Below are positions 26,579-35,100 of a DNA stretch of 53,140 nt, one piece after another. The translations under genes were made by a program, and so were the position numbers. Every line of letters begins with the position of its first letter. Positions within the stretch are counted from its first letter, which is position 1. The stretch spans positions 1 to 53,140 of the forward strand of contig JADKCV010000028.1 in the NCBI GenBank assembly GCA_016718655.1, read 5' to 3'. The stretch is from Flavobacteriales bacterium (lineage in GTDB: Bacteria; Bacteroidota; Bacteroidia; Flavobacteriales_F; PHOS-HE28). Under the pieces are notes generated by a model. That model was given only the letters and a program-made list of their open reading frames with translations, did no database searches and was not told the DNA's origin.

Positions 26579-27496
26579 TCACTGCCCGTGTCGGAACGCC
26601 ATCTCCTGCACCTTCACCACATGCAGTACGAAAGGGAAGAGCGCATCCATCGTCTCTTGCGCACCACGCGTGGAGCCTGGCAATGTGATCACCATCGTGC
26701 GCCCGATCATCCCTGCGACACCACGGCTCATCATGGCCCAGGGCATACGTTCCTGGCCGTAGCTACGCGCCGCTTCCATGATGCCCGGTACTTCACGGTC
26801 CAAAAGGGGTGCGATGGCCTCGGGGGTACGATCGCGTGGGGACAGACCCGTGCCGCCCGTGGTGAGGATGAGGTCCAGGCCTTGGGTGGACCATGTCCTC
26901 ACCTGCGCAGCGATGGCTTCCGGCTCATCAGGCACGACCGTCAGAGCTGCGACGTCAACACCGAGCTGCTGTAAGCGCTCCATGATCGCCGCACCCGCCT
27001 TGTCCTCCTTCTTCCCTGCGCTCACGGAATCGCTGATCACCAGTACTGCCGCCTTCACCGGGACATCGAAACGGTCCTTCCAATCGCTCTTGCCGCCCTT
27101 CTTCTCCAGCAATTTGATGCCGCCGATCATCACACCCTTGTCGATGGGCTTGAGCATGTCGTAGATGGTGAGCGCGGCCACACTGGCGCCGTGCATGGCC
27201 TCCACTTCCACGCCGGTGCGGTAGATGGTGCGCACCCGCATGGTGACGATCACCTCCATCTCCCCCACTGCGAACGTGCACTCCGCATGCTCGATCGGCA
27301 GCGGATGGCAATCGGGGATCAATTCGTGTGTCTTCTTCACGCCGAAGAGGGCGGCCACACGAGCGCTCTCGAGCACATTGCCTTTCGGCACCCGGTGTTC
27401 CTTCAACGCAGCGATGGTGGCCGGGTCGCTCACGGTGACCAATGCCGTGGCCGTGGCCTCGCGCAGGGTGGTGGGCTTGTGGGTGATGTCGATCAT
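26579..27496 (-). CDS. moaC-mogA: Bifunctional MoaC-MogA molybdenum cofactor protein
   Basis: 305 aa from the ATG at 27496. Residues 1-150 are MoaC (cyclic pyranopterin monophosphate synthase): 'MIDITHKPTTLREATA', 'THELIPDCHPLPIEHAE' and 'GVEVEAMHGASVAALTIYDM'. The rest is a MogA/MoaB domain that adenylylates molybdopterin: 'AAVLVISDSVSAGKKEDKAG', 'LILTTGGTGLSPRDRTPEA' and 'TMVITLPGSTRGAQETMDAL'. MoaC-MoaB/MogA fusions (MoaCB) are known in Bacteroidota. It is the last gene of the operon but has its own TACATTCC box 3 nt upstream of the start. It joins an early and a late Moco step in one chain. Confidence 0.9.
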   Translation of the reverse strand: MIDITHKPTTLREATATALVTVSDPATIAALKEHRVPKGNVLESARVAALFGVKKTHELIPDCHPLPIEHAECTFAVGEMEVIVTMRVRTIYRTGVEVEAMHGASVAALTIYDMLKPIDKGVMIGGIKLLEKKGGKSDWKDRFDVPVKAAVLVISDSVSAGKKEDKAGAAIMERLQQLGVDVAALTVVPDEPEAIAAQVRTWSTQGLDLILTTGGTGLSPRDRTPEAIAPLLDREVPGIMEAARSYGQERMPWAMMSRGVAGMIGRTMVITLPGSTRGAQETMDALFPFVLHVVKVQEMAFRHGQ

Positions 27497-27499
27497 GAT

Positions 27500-27507
27500 G
27501 GAATGTA
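27500..27507 (-). promoter_or_regulatory. -7-like box of moaC-mogA
   Basis: TACATTCC on the minus strand, followed by ATC and the ATG at 27496. It may give internal transcription within the Moco operon. Confidence 0.35.
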
Positions 27508-27595
27508 TCGCCGCCAAGGCGCAACGCCGCCAAGAAGTCCATGACGCTGTGTGCCGTTCCGCCTTGCGCCATTGCGTCCTTGCGGCCCCATCCTG

Positions 27596-28138
27596 TCAAC
27601 CATTGCGTTTCCAAACATGGGTGGAATCAGCGAGGATCTCCTTGCCGAAGATCGGCAGCTCGGCCTTGATGCGATCCACCACCCAGGCCACGGCTTCGCG
27701 CGCGGCCAGGCGGTGCGGTGCACTCGCGAAGACCATGAAACACAGCTGGCCTGCGGGGATGGTCCCCAAGCTGTGGTGCACGTGCAGGCAGGTCATGCTG
27801 GGCCATTTCGTGAAGGCCTCTTCGCGGATGATGGTCATGCGCTCCAACGCCATTTCGCGGTAGGCGGTGAATTCGATGGCGGACACGTTCCCGCCGGCAC
27901 TCTGGGCTTGACTTGGATCCGCACCAGCGCCTACCGGATCCCCCGCCCGTAGAGAGGCATTTTCGTGACTCCGGGTCAAGCCCGGAGTAACATCAGCACG
28001 CACTTGCCCAAGGAAGATCTCGTGGGCTCCGATGTCCGTGCGTGTGGCATGCTTGGCGATGCTCGTGCCAATGAAGGCGGGATCGATCGGTCCCTCCACG
28101 AAGATGTCCTTCACGCTGTGCTTCATGGGTGCGCTCAT
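27596..28138 (-). CDS. moaE: Molybdopterin synthase large subunit MoaE with 30-residue insert
   Basis: 180 aa; MoaE is normally about 150. It transfers sulfur from thiocarboxylated MoaD to precursor Z. 'HEIFLGQVRADV' and 'GGNVSAIEFTAYREM' are the two halves of one conserved block, separated here by residues 51-80. These begin TPGLT and end QAQS, are low in hydrophobics and are encoded exactly by the 90-bp palindromic element at 27899-27988. Removing it restores 'VRADVAGGNVSAIEF'. Downstream, 'VHHSLGTIPAGQ', 'SAPHRLAARE' and the catalytic-lysine segment 'IKAELPIFGKE' are intact. The ATG overlaps the moaD stop by 4 nt (ATGA). The insert sits at a surface loop in family structures, so activity is probably kept. 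Confidence 0.9.
   Translation of the reverse strand: MSAPMKHSVKDIFVEGPIDPAFIGTSIAKHATRTDIGAHEIFLGQVRADVTPGLTRSHENASLRAGDPVGAGADPSQAQSAGGNVSAIEFTAYREMALERMTIIREEAFTKWPSMTCLHVHHSLGTIPAGQLCFMVFASAPHRLAAREAVAWVVDRIKAELPIFGKEILADSTHVWKRNG
27899..27988. repeat. In-frame palindromic element inside moaE
   Basis: A 90-bp element with inverted termini. One end reads ACTCTGGGCTTGACTTGGA from 27899; the other, on the minus strand from 27988, reads ACTCCGGGCTTGACCCGGA. They match at 16 of 19 bases and all three differences are C/T. The 27968-27988 end is itself a perfect hairpin (ACTCCGGG/CCCGGAGT, 5-nt loop), and the interior has a GGATCCG/CGGATCC pair. Its length is a multiple of three and it is open in the moaE frame. 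Confidence 0.85.
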
Positions 28139-28359
28139 CCTCCTGCGAACGGGGGTAACACGGCGATCTCCTCACTTCCCGTGAGCGGCATATCATGGTG
28201 AACGATCACCCGGTCAACGGCGATGGCGTGGGATAGGACCGACAACTCGGGGATCCGTTGTTCCAACGCGATGCGCAACTCGCGCACGCTCGTCACCACC
28301 ACCTGGACCTGGTCGGTCCCGGCCTTCTCCGCGATGAGACCGAACAGCAGCACGTTCAT
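28135..28359 (-). CDS. moaD: Molybdopterin synthase sulfur carrier MoaD
   Basis: 74 aa beta-grasp protein ending in Gly-Gly ('AVLPPFAGG'), the site that is adenylylated and then thiocarboxylated. 'MNVLLFGLIAEKAG' opens the fold. It overlaps moaE by 4 nt (ATGA) and follows mobA by 4 nt, so the subunits are made together. The ThiF/MoeB-like protein at the start of the operon is the likely activating enzyme. Confidence 0.9.
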   Translation of the reverse strand: MNVLLFGLIAEKAGTDQVQVVVTSVRELRIALEQRIPELSVLSHAIAVDRVIVHHDMPLTGSEEIAVLPPFAGG

Positions 28360-28363
28360 GGCC

Positions 28364-28933
28364 TCAAAGATCGCCCGGAGTATTGATGTTCCGGAACATG
28401 TCGATCGGCCAAGCTTGATCGCCCGGGCAGACCTGCGTGAAGGTGGCCTGCACCTGCTCCAAGGCCGTGATCACCTTCCACTCGCCGCGCGCGATCAGGG
28501 CTTCGAATGCGGTGCGGCAACGGCGGTGGTAGGCACCCACCAAGGGCTGGACACGCCCGTCACACACCGGAATGAACGCGGTCTCCGTGGTCATGGAACC
28601 CTGCTTCAGGTGTTCCAACAACATGGCGGGTACCCGAGGCATATCACACGCCAGCACCAACAGTCGATCATGCGCGGCATAGCGCATGGCCGTGACGATA
28701 CCACCCAAAGGGCCCACACCAGGGATATCATCGGCCAATACGAACGGACCCACGTGCCCATACTTCTCCGGGTCACCGATCACGAGCAGGTCATCCACCT
28801 GTGGCTGCAGGATGTCCAACGCGCGGTCCAACAGGGGTCGCCCCTCCCACTCGATCAGCGCCTTGTCGCGACCCATGCGCGAACTACGCCCTCCTGCGAG
28901 CACCACTCCGGTCCATCCTTGTTCCACGCGCAT
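28364..28933 (-). CDS. mobA: Molybdenum cofactor guanylyltransferase
   Basis: 189 aa from the ATG at 28933, which shares its A with the moeA stop (TGATG). 'GVVLAGGRSSRMGRDKALIEW' carries the GxxLAGGxSxRMGxDK nucleotide-binding motif, and 'LVLACDMPRVP' holds the metal-binding Asp of the family. MobA links GMP to Mo-molybdopterin to make bis-MGD, the form used by formate dehydrogenase and other DMSO-reductase family enzymes. This fits with fdhD at 15 kb. Confidence 0.9.
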   Translation of the reverse strand: MRVEQGWTGVVLAGGRSSRMGRDKALIEWEGRPLLDRALDILQPQVDDLLVIGDPEKYGHVGPFVLADDIPGVGPLGGIVTAMRYAAHDRLLVLACDMPRVPAMLLEHLKQGSMTTETAFIPVCDGRVQPLVGAYHRRCRTAFEALIARGEWKVITALEQVQATFTQVCPGDQAWPIDMFRNINTPGDL

Positions 28934-30105
28934 CAGGTGGGAAGGTAATGCACTTCCACCGGTGTGCCGACCGGCCAAATGCCTGATGGCAATTGCGCCA
29001 AAGCGTGGGCTTGATGAAGCGAGCTGAGCATGTGCGATCCCTGATCGGCAAGCAGATGAACGTGACCGTCCCGGATCATGGCCGCGCGGAATTCCGTGCG
29101 ATCGCCCTTGATGTGCGCCGGCTCCGCCAGCGGAAGCGACCCCGTGGACCAGGCATCGGCATCGCCGGATAGCGCCCGGAGGAACGGCAGTACATAGAGG
29201 TGCCAACACACGAGCACCGCGCGCGGATTTCCGGGTGCTCCGAAGATCCACGACCCACCCAGCCGGGCCACCAGCAATGGCTTGCCCGGTTTCTGGCGCA
29301 CACCGTGGAAGAGCACCTCCGCACCCATCGCCTCGAGCACAGCGCGCACACGATCATGGTCGCCAACGGACACACCGCCCGTGGTGATGACGACCTCATT
29401 GACGATCGCTTCCTGCAAGGCCTCGCGCAGTGCGGTATCCTCGTCCGGCGCAGTGCGTAACAGCGAAGGCGGCCCCATTCCGGACTGGAACAGGGCACTG
29501 CTCAGCATCACCTCGTTGCTGCTGAAGATCCGCCCCGGCACAAGACCACCTTGGTCCATGAACTCACCCCCGGTGCGCACGATCGCGACACGCGGCAGGC
29601 TCACCACTTCTACACGGCCCACACCCACTGAGGCCAACAACCCGATCGCCGCTGGACCGAGGCGATGACCCGGACCGAACAAGGTCGTTCCGGCCTTCAG
29701 TTGTTCTCCGCGGCGACGCACGTTGCCACCCATGCGAAGCGCGTGGTCCCGGTGCGTGATACGGTCACCAGTGCGATCGACGTACTCCTGCATCACCACG
29801 GTATCAGCGCCCTCGGGGATCATGGCACCCGTGAAGATGCGCGCACATTCCCCGGGGCGCAACGCCCGCTCCAAGCGATCACCGGCGGCCACTTCGGCCA
29901 CAACGTGCCACGTATCCAGCGCTACAGGACCGAACGCGAAGGCGTAACCATCGACAGCGCTCATGTCGAACAACGGATGATCATGCGGGACCGGGATCGG
30001 CTGCGCCACAAAGCGGCCCGTGCCATGTCGTGGATCGATCAGCTCGGTGCGCTGTTCGATGGCACACCTACGCAGCAGGTCCCGTGCTTCGTTCACCGTG
30101 ATCAT
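28933..30105 (-). CDS. moeA: Molybdopterin molybdenumtransferase MoeA
   Basis: 390 aa from the ATG at 30105, which overlaps the TauE-like stop by 4 nt. MoeA inserts molybdate into adenylylated molybdopterin. Family signatures: 'FDMSAVDGYAF', 'ARIFTGAMIPEGADTVVMQE', 'VAIVRTGGEF', 'VVITTGGVSVGDHD' and 'FGAPGNPRAVLVC' with the conserved PGNP. The C-terminal beta domain is present ('AHIKGDRTEFRAAMI'). It works directly with the MogA half of the fusion at the operon end. Confidence 0.95.
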   Translation of the reverse strand: MITVNEARDLLRRCAIEQRTELIDPRHGTGRFVAQPIPVPHDHPLFDMSAVDGYAFAFGPVALDTWHVVAEVAAGDRLERALRPGECARIFTGAMIPEGADTVVMQEYVDRTGDRITHRDHALRMGGNVRRRGEQLKAGTTLFGPGHRLGPAAIGLLASVGVGRVEVVSLPRVAIVRTGGEFMDQGGLVPGRIFSSNEVMLSSALFQSGMGPPSLLRTAPDEDTALREALQEAIVNEVVITTGGVSVGDHDRVRAVLEAMGAEVLFHGVRQKPGKPLLVARLGGSWIFGAPGNPRAVLVCWHLYVLPFLRALSGDADAWSTGSLPLAEPAHIKGDRTEFRAAMIRDGHVHLLADQGSHMLSSLHQAHALAQLPSGIWPVGTPVEVHYLPT

Positions 30106-30830
30106 GGAACGAAGAGCTTCAGTGATGCAAGCACCAGCACGATGCCCAACATACGTTGCACCCAACGAGGGCTGAGCCTGCGCGCACCCAAATGGGACCC
30201 CAGTAACCCGCCCAGCATCGCCGCCGCCATCCAGACGCCGGTCCCGGAATGCACACTTTCGCCACGCTGGAAGGCGCCCAGCGCACCGGCCGAGCTATTG
30301 ACCAGGATGAACAAGGCACTGACCGCTGCAGCCGTTCGCGCTTCGGCCCAGCGGAGCAGGATCAACAAGGGACTGAGGAAGATGCCACCACCGATGCCGA
30401 TCATGCCCGACACGGCACCGAGCACCCCACCTGACGCCAGCGCGACGGGCGTGTTCACCGGTTGGACCGGCTTCTCCGGAGATCCGAATAGCCCCAGCAA
30501 GCGTGCTGCCGCCACCAATAGGCACACGGCCAGTATCCGCTCGAACACCAGTGGATCCAACACCACCTGTGCTCCCAACCAGGCCATCGGAATGGACGTG
30601 AGGGCGAACGGCCAGAACACCTTCCAACGGAAGTGGCCGGCACGCTGGAATTGCACGAAGGCCACACCGCTCACAGCCATGTTCATCAACAGTGCGGGCA
30701 AACGCATCTCGGATTGTGCCAAACCGATGAACGCGCCCAATGCGAGGTATCCGCTGGCACCACCATGGCCCACCGATGCGTAGAGCAGGGCCACCAGGGC
30801 AAAGGCCAGCGCAAGCACCTCGGTGCTCAT
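30102..30830 (-). CDS. TauE/SafE-family membrane transporter
   Basis: 242 aa with seven or eight hydrophobic segments, including 'EVLALAFALVALLYASVGHGGASGYL' in parts, 'AVCLLVAAARLLGLFG', 'GGVLGAVSGMIGIGGGIFLS' and 'GIVLVLASLKLFVP'. The paired 'GHGGASGYLA' and 'GMIGIGGGIFLSP' motifs are the inverted-repeat signatures of the TauE/SafE (sulfite/sulfonate exporter) family. It overlaps both neighbours by 4 nt inside the Moco operon. Moco synthesis handles reduced sulfur, so export of sulfite or a related anion is an attractive guess; molybdate or tungstate movement cannot be excluded. Confidence 0.85.
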   Translation of the reverse strand: MSTEVLALAFALVALLYASVGHGGASGYLALGAFIGLAQSEMRLPALLMNMAVSGVAFVQFQRAGHFRWKVFWPFALTSIPMAWLGAQVVLDPLVFERILAVCLLVAAARLLGLFGSPEKPVQPVNTPVALASGGVLGAVSGMIGIGGGIFLSPLLILLRWAEARTAAAVSALFILVNSSAGALGAFQRGESVHSGTGVWMAAAMLGGLLGSHLGARRLSPRWVQRMLGIVLVLASLKLFVP

Positions 30831-31531
30831 GTCCGTAGCGTGCTGGAAGTCCCCTGAGCAATGAGCTCGTCATCATGCGGGGCAACGGGTGCAGCGATGC
30901 GCAACCATCGGCCCGTCCGTGGATCGATCAGGTCCACATGACCGGCAAGGGAAAGGTCACCAAGCACCAACGCTCGTGCATGCATGGCCATGACCGAAGC
31001 GCACAACGCGGTGATGTGCACCGGAACGGCACGCATGTCGCAGGCATCCTGTTCGGGTGAGGACCGGCCTGCGAAAAGATCGGCGAGTCCGATGCCCATC
31101 GATCCACTATCCACATGCAGGGCGACCACTTGGATCTGATGGCCATGAACCGAACCGGTGATCAATGGTACCCGATGTGCCCGACAGGTACGGTCCAGCA
31201 GGTGTTTCGCGTGCAGGTCGTCGGTGGCGTCCAACACGATGGTGCTCGCTTGCACGAGGTCCTGTGCATTCGTCGCATCGAGGAAACGGGGCACGGTGGT
31301 GACCCGAACATGCGGAGCGATGGCTTGCATGCGTTCCGCGGCCACCTCCACTTTCACGCGTCCGGTATCAGCAGGGCCGAAGAGCGGCTGGCGCGGAAGG
31401 TTCGTCGCCTCCACCGTGTCGCCATCCACCAGTGTGAGTTGGATCGGGCCCAGCCCGACAAGCAAGGGAAGCAGGGCGCAGCCAGTGCCGCCTACTCCCA
31501 CCACGGTGATCCGATGCACCAACGGGTCCAT
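30827..31531 (-). CDS. ThiF/MoeB-like E1 adenylyltransferase
   Basis: 234 aa. 'ITVVGVGGTGCALLPLLVGL' is the GxGxxG ATP site, 'DGDTVEATNLPRQPLFGPAD' carries the conserved Arg, and 'IVLDATDDLHAKHLL' the Asp that binds Mg-ATP. The CxxC zinc pairs of standard MoeB are missing, and only a lone Cys is seen in 'EQDACDMRAV'; some short ThiF-like proteins also lack zinc. As first gene of the operon it is the obvious candidate to adenylylate the MoaD C-terminus. It overlaps the TauE-like gene by 4 nt. A TAACTTGG box ends 4 nt before the ATG. Confidence 0.8.
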   Translation of the reverse strand: MDPLVHRITVVGVGGTGCALLPLLVGLGPIQLTLVDGDTVEATNLPRQPLFGPADTGRVKVEVAAERMQAIAPHVRVTTVPRFLDATNAQDLVQASTIVLDATDDLHAKHLLDRTCRAHRVPLITGSVHGHQIQVVALHVDSGSMGIGLADLFAGRSSPEQDACDMRAVPVHITALCASVMAMHARALVLGDLSLAGHVDLIDPRTGRWLRIAAPVAPHDDELIAQGTSSTLRT

Positions 31532-31535
31532 GGCG

Positions 31536-31543
31536 CCAAGTTA
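31536..31543 (-). promoter_or_regulatory. -7-like box of the Moco operon
   Basis: TAACTTGG on the minus strand followed by CGCC and the ATG at 31531; likely promoter of the seven-gene Moco operon, read as a leaderless mRNA. Confidence 0.4.
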
Positions 31544-31569
31544 GCGCCAAGCCCGCGCTGGGTGGTCCT

Positions 31570-32067
31570 TCAGCCCTCGATGGTGTAGGTCACATCGAAC
31601 TGCCCTTGTACGTTCTGCTCGGTGCCGTTCTGGATATTGATGAGCGAGCTTTGGAACGCGCCCTTCAAACGGCGGGTCGCTGCGTCATGGATCTCGATCG
31701 TCAGCGTGCCTTCGGTGTTCGGACCATTGGTGTAGGATGTACCCGAACGCATGTAGAGCAAGCCGTTCTGCGCTTCGGTCATGGGCCGGCTACCCACACC
31801 CAGGGAGTCGACTTGGAGCACGATGGAAGTGCCGGTGAGGTCGAAGCCGGAGATGGTCACTGAACTCTCATCGCCAACGGCCAGGATCTGGGCGCTCGCA
31901 CAAAAGGCTCCTTCACCTGTGGTGGCCTGCAAACGGGCCCCGTCGGAACCGCAGGTACTGGGAAGAAGGCCAACGTCCTGGGCCACGTCAAGGGACTCCT
32001 TGGCGCAACCGGTCAGCAGGAGAAGCGCGCTCATGGCGCAAAAGGAGAGGGTATTGTTCAGGCGCAT
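31570..32067 (-). CDS. Hypothetical lipoprotein
   Basis: 165 aa from the ATG at 32067. The signal peptide 'FCAMSALLLLTGC' ends in a good lipobox (LTGC). The mature part is beta-rich and Ser/Thr/Gly-rich, ending 'NVQGQFDVTYTIEG'. Small Bacteroidota lipoproteins of this appearance carry uncharacterised domains, and no specific family can be named with confidence. It lies between the Moco operon and the VCBS gene on the same strand, separated from the latter by a strong terminator, so it is probably a separate unit. Confidence 0.65.
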   Translation of the reverse strand: MRLNNTLSFCAMSALLLLTGCAKESLDVAQDVGLLPSTCGSDGARLQATTGEGAFCASAQILAVGDESSVTISGFDLTGTSIVLQVDSLGVGSRPMTEAQNGLLYMRSGTSYTNGPNTEGTLTIEIHDAATRRLKGAFQSSLINIQNGTEQNVQGQFDVTYTIEG

Positions 32068-32129
32068 AGCGGATCGAGGTGATGGTGTGATGGCCCCTTC
32101 TACGGCAGCACCGGCCGATCGGATACACA

Positions 32130-32159
32130 AAGCCCCGGACCATCGCTGGCCCGGGGCTT
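32130..32159 (-). terminator. Terminator of the VCBS/ASPIC gene
   Basis: A 9-bp stem AAGCCCCGG/CCGGGGCTT with a 12-nt loop, 20 nt after the stop at 32180 and followed by TTTGT in the direction of transcription. Confidence 0.65.
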
Positions 32160-32179
32160 CCTGTCCTTCAGTGGACCGA

Positions 32180-35030
32180 TCAGCGGATCACCACGCGATG
32201 TGCGGTGCTGCCTTCGGAGTGACGTACCCGCAGCAGGTATTCCCCTGCGGACAAGGTGGATACGTTCATCGTCACGGGAGCTTTGCTGTTCAGACCTTGG
32301 CGCTGGGCCAGCACCGAGCGACCGGCGATGTCGTACAGTTCGAGTTCCACCGTTCCTTCCGTATCGCCAACCGATACCGTCAACACATCGTCAGCCGGGT
32401 TGGGCCAGATGCTGAAGCCGTTGGAAGCGTTGGCCTCCAAGCCGGTGGGTCCCACGAATGCCACAACCTCCTCGCGCGGGCTTTCGCACAGCACGCTGGG
32501 GGCTTCCACTTCCCAATCGTAGAAGAAGTAGTAATAGGCCGTGGCGTTCGCGCCGTTCACCGAACTGCTGATGATGCTACCGAAGGTGCCCAAGGCATAC
32601 GGATAAGCGGGGTTGCTGCCCAGGCCGTCGCGCCACAGTGCCGGATTGCCACCCACCACACGCAGACCATAAGGTCCACCGGCAGGCACTTCAAAGTCCA
32701 GTTGCACGCGGCTCTCACCCGTGGGGATGGCATAGGTACCTGTGGCCAGTACAGCGGCTGTTCCGATGTCGAACAGCGAGATGGTCCGGTTGGCGGTGGT
32801 GTTGGCGAACACCTTCACCGAACGGAGCGTGAAGTCCTCGCTGGCGGTGAAGATCTGGTAATTGTCCGCATTGGTGTGGTATGCACCGGGCATCGCCGTT
32901 TGCAACCGGTTCTGCGGGCCACCGAAGGCCTCACCCCCACCGTTGGCGATGGCGTCGCTCACCCAGAAGGAGGTGGTCGCGTTCAGGAAGGGCGTGGTGA
33001 AGGCATTGCCCTCGCCGATGCTGCTGCCGCCCGTGGCTGCAGCATACCAGCGTACATCGGTGCCGGTAGCGGTCAGGTCGGCCGTGCCCGGTACCAGGAT
33101 CGTCACATCATCCGCCACAGGAGCTGCGGGGGTGGCCAGTACTTCCACGCTCACGGGCGCGCTGGTCCAGGTGCCACAATTGCCATCGATGGTCACCGTG
33201 TAGGTGCCGCCCGCGGTCACGGTCAAGGTCTGGCCGGTGGCGCCGGTGCTCCAGGTGTAGCCAGCGGCTGCACTGCTGGTCAGTTCCAGAGATCCACCCA
33301 CACAGATGCTGGGCTCACCGCTCAAGGCCACCGTCGGGGTCTCGTCCGGGCTCTCCGCTACGAACAGGCTGGTGGTTCCGGTGCAACCCGTGCCATCGTC
33401 GATCGTCACCGTGTAGGTGCCCGGCTCGGTGACCGAGATGGTCTGGTCCGTGGAACCGTTGCTCCACAGGTAATCGAACCCGCTGTTCGCGGTCAGTTCC
33501 ACGGAATCGCCGTTGCCGCAAATGACCGTGGAGCCCGATGGCGTGATGGTGGCCACCGGACTGATGCATGTGCCTTCGATCACGGTGATCTTCTGGTCCA
33601 CGGCCACGTTGGTGTACGTATCCACCTCGCCGCTGGGCCAGTTGACGGTCAGCGTAGGAATGGTGGTGTTCGTACCGAGACCGAAGTGCATGATGAAGCT
33701 GTTCACGATACCATAGCTCTCACCGGCACGCACCTCCCGCACTTGGATCCCCCAGGGACCTTCGATGGTCACACGTGCGCCCACCGCATCGCGGTTGCTC
33801 TGCACACCTTCCAGTTCCACGTTCAACCAATGGTTGCTATTCCCGTTGTTCAACCACAAACGATCGGGGAAACCGGGGTCACCGTCCACATAGCCATCGC
33901 CATAACCGGCGTACACGTCCTGGAACCCATCGGCGTTGAAATCACCAAAGGCGAAGCTCAGAATGTCCTTCGAGGCCGGGAACAGGTTGTTGATCTCGGT
34001 GAACGTGCCGTCACCATTACCCTTGAAGAAGTGCTCGGCACTGCCGGTGAGTACGTCCAGGAACCCGTCGTTGTCCATATCCTCCATCTTGGCCTGCAGG
34101 AAGAAGCCCGAGATCTCCAGGCCACTGCCGGCGGTCACATCCGTGAAGTGGCCGGTGCCATCGTTCTCCTGCAGCATGAGCGTGGAACTGTGCGTGGTCT
34201 GGAAAGCATCCAGGTCACCATCGTTGTCGTAATCACCGAAATCAGTTGTCCATACCTGCTCGCGGTTCTCCAAGCCGTAGGCGAACGCCATGATCGGTGT
34301 AATTGCCATTGCCATCATTCACAAAGAGGCGGTCCCACCGACGGCAATCGTTCGGGTCGTTCACGCCCTGGCGGCAATGGCTGATGTGCAGGTCGATGTC
34401 ACCATCGCTGTCGAAATCGCTGAACACGCTGCCGTAGTTGCCGCTCATGTCATCGCTGGCACCGGTAGGCCCGGAAGCGCAAGCGGGTGTGCTCCAATCC
34501 ATGAAATTCGCGTCGTACACGGGCGTTCCATTGGTGTTGGTCATCCAGATGTTGTTCGGACCCACATCGTTGCAGGCGTACACATCCACGCGCCCGTCGT
34601 TGTCCATGTCCGCCATGCTCATGCACTGCGTGAAGATGGTGGGCCCGTCCAGGTTGCTGAGGGTATATACACCGCGCGCCGAGATGTTGAGGAAACGCGT
34701 GGTGGACACGCCGGAGCAAATGTCCTTGTGACCGTCGTTGTTCAGATCGGCGATGGCCCAACCCCATTGGTTGCTGTTGTCCACTTGACCGTAGTCGAAG
34801 GTCACGAAACTGTGGTCCGGGTTCTGGTACAGCACATACACGTGCGTGCTCATGTCCAGCTGGATGATGTCATCCAAGCCGTCCCCATCCATATCCGCAA
34901 CCCCCACACACGCACCACTGCTGGCCGTGTTCGAAAGGTTGGCACTTGCATTGGTGAACGCCAACTGCGCCATGGAGGCCATGGGGACACAGAATAGCAG
35001 ACACGCTCCGAGCGTAATGTTCTTCAGCAT
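32180..35030 (-). pseudogene. VCBS/ASPIC repeat T9SS protein, one frameshift
   Basis: Signal peptide from the ATG at 35030 (MLKNITLGACLLFCVPMASMAQ). FG-GAP/VCBS propeller repeats follow ('VADMDGDGLDDIIQ', 'FSDFDSDGDIDLHI', 'DFGDYDNDGDLDAFQ'), then an ASPIC/UnbV domain ('SNHWLNVELEGVQSNRDAVG'), Ig-like/PKD-like repeats ('GTYTVTIDDGTGCTGTTS') and a type A sorting domain ('FSIWPNPADDVLTV' ... 'GEYLLRVRHSEG' ... 'HRVVIR'). The two ORFs (35030-34242 and about 34290-32180) join at one base near 34292, where removing one C gives 'NYTDMAFAYGLENR'. This single indel is likely sequencing error or a recent mutation. Secreted by T9SS, probably surface-bound. It ends in a strong terminator. Confidence 0.75.
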
Positions 35031-35100
35031 GTTTGGGGGTTGAACTGGTTCCGAATGAAAGAGGAATTCGTGCAGGTGCCGCAAGGTAGGTGGTCCATGG

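Noticed and set aside
31781..34384. 867-codon plus-strand ORF
   Set aside because: Antisense shadow of the VCBS/ASPIC T9SS gene; His/Val/Gly-rich translation without domains.
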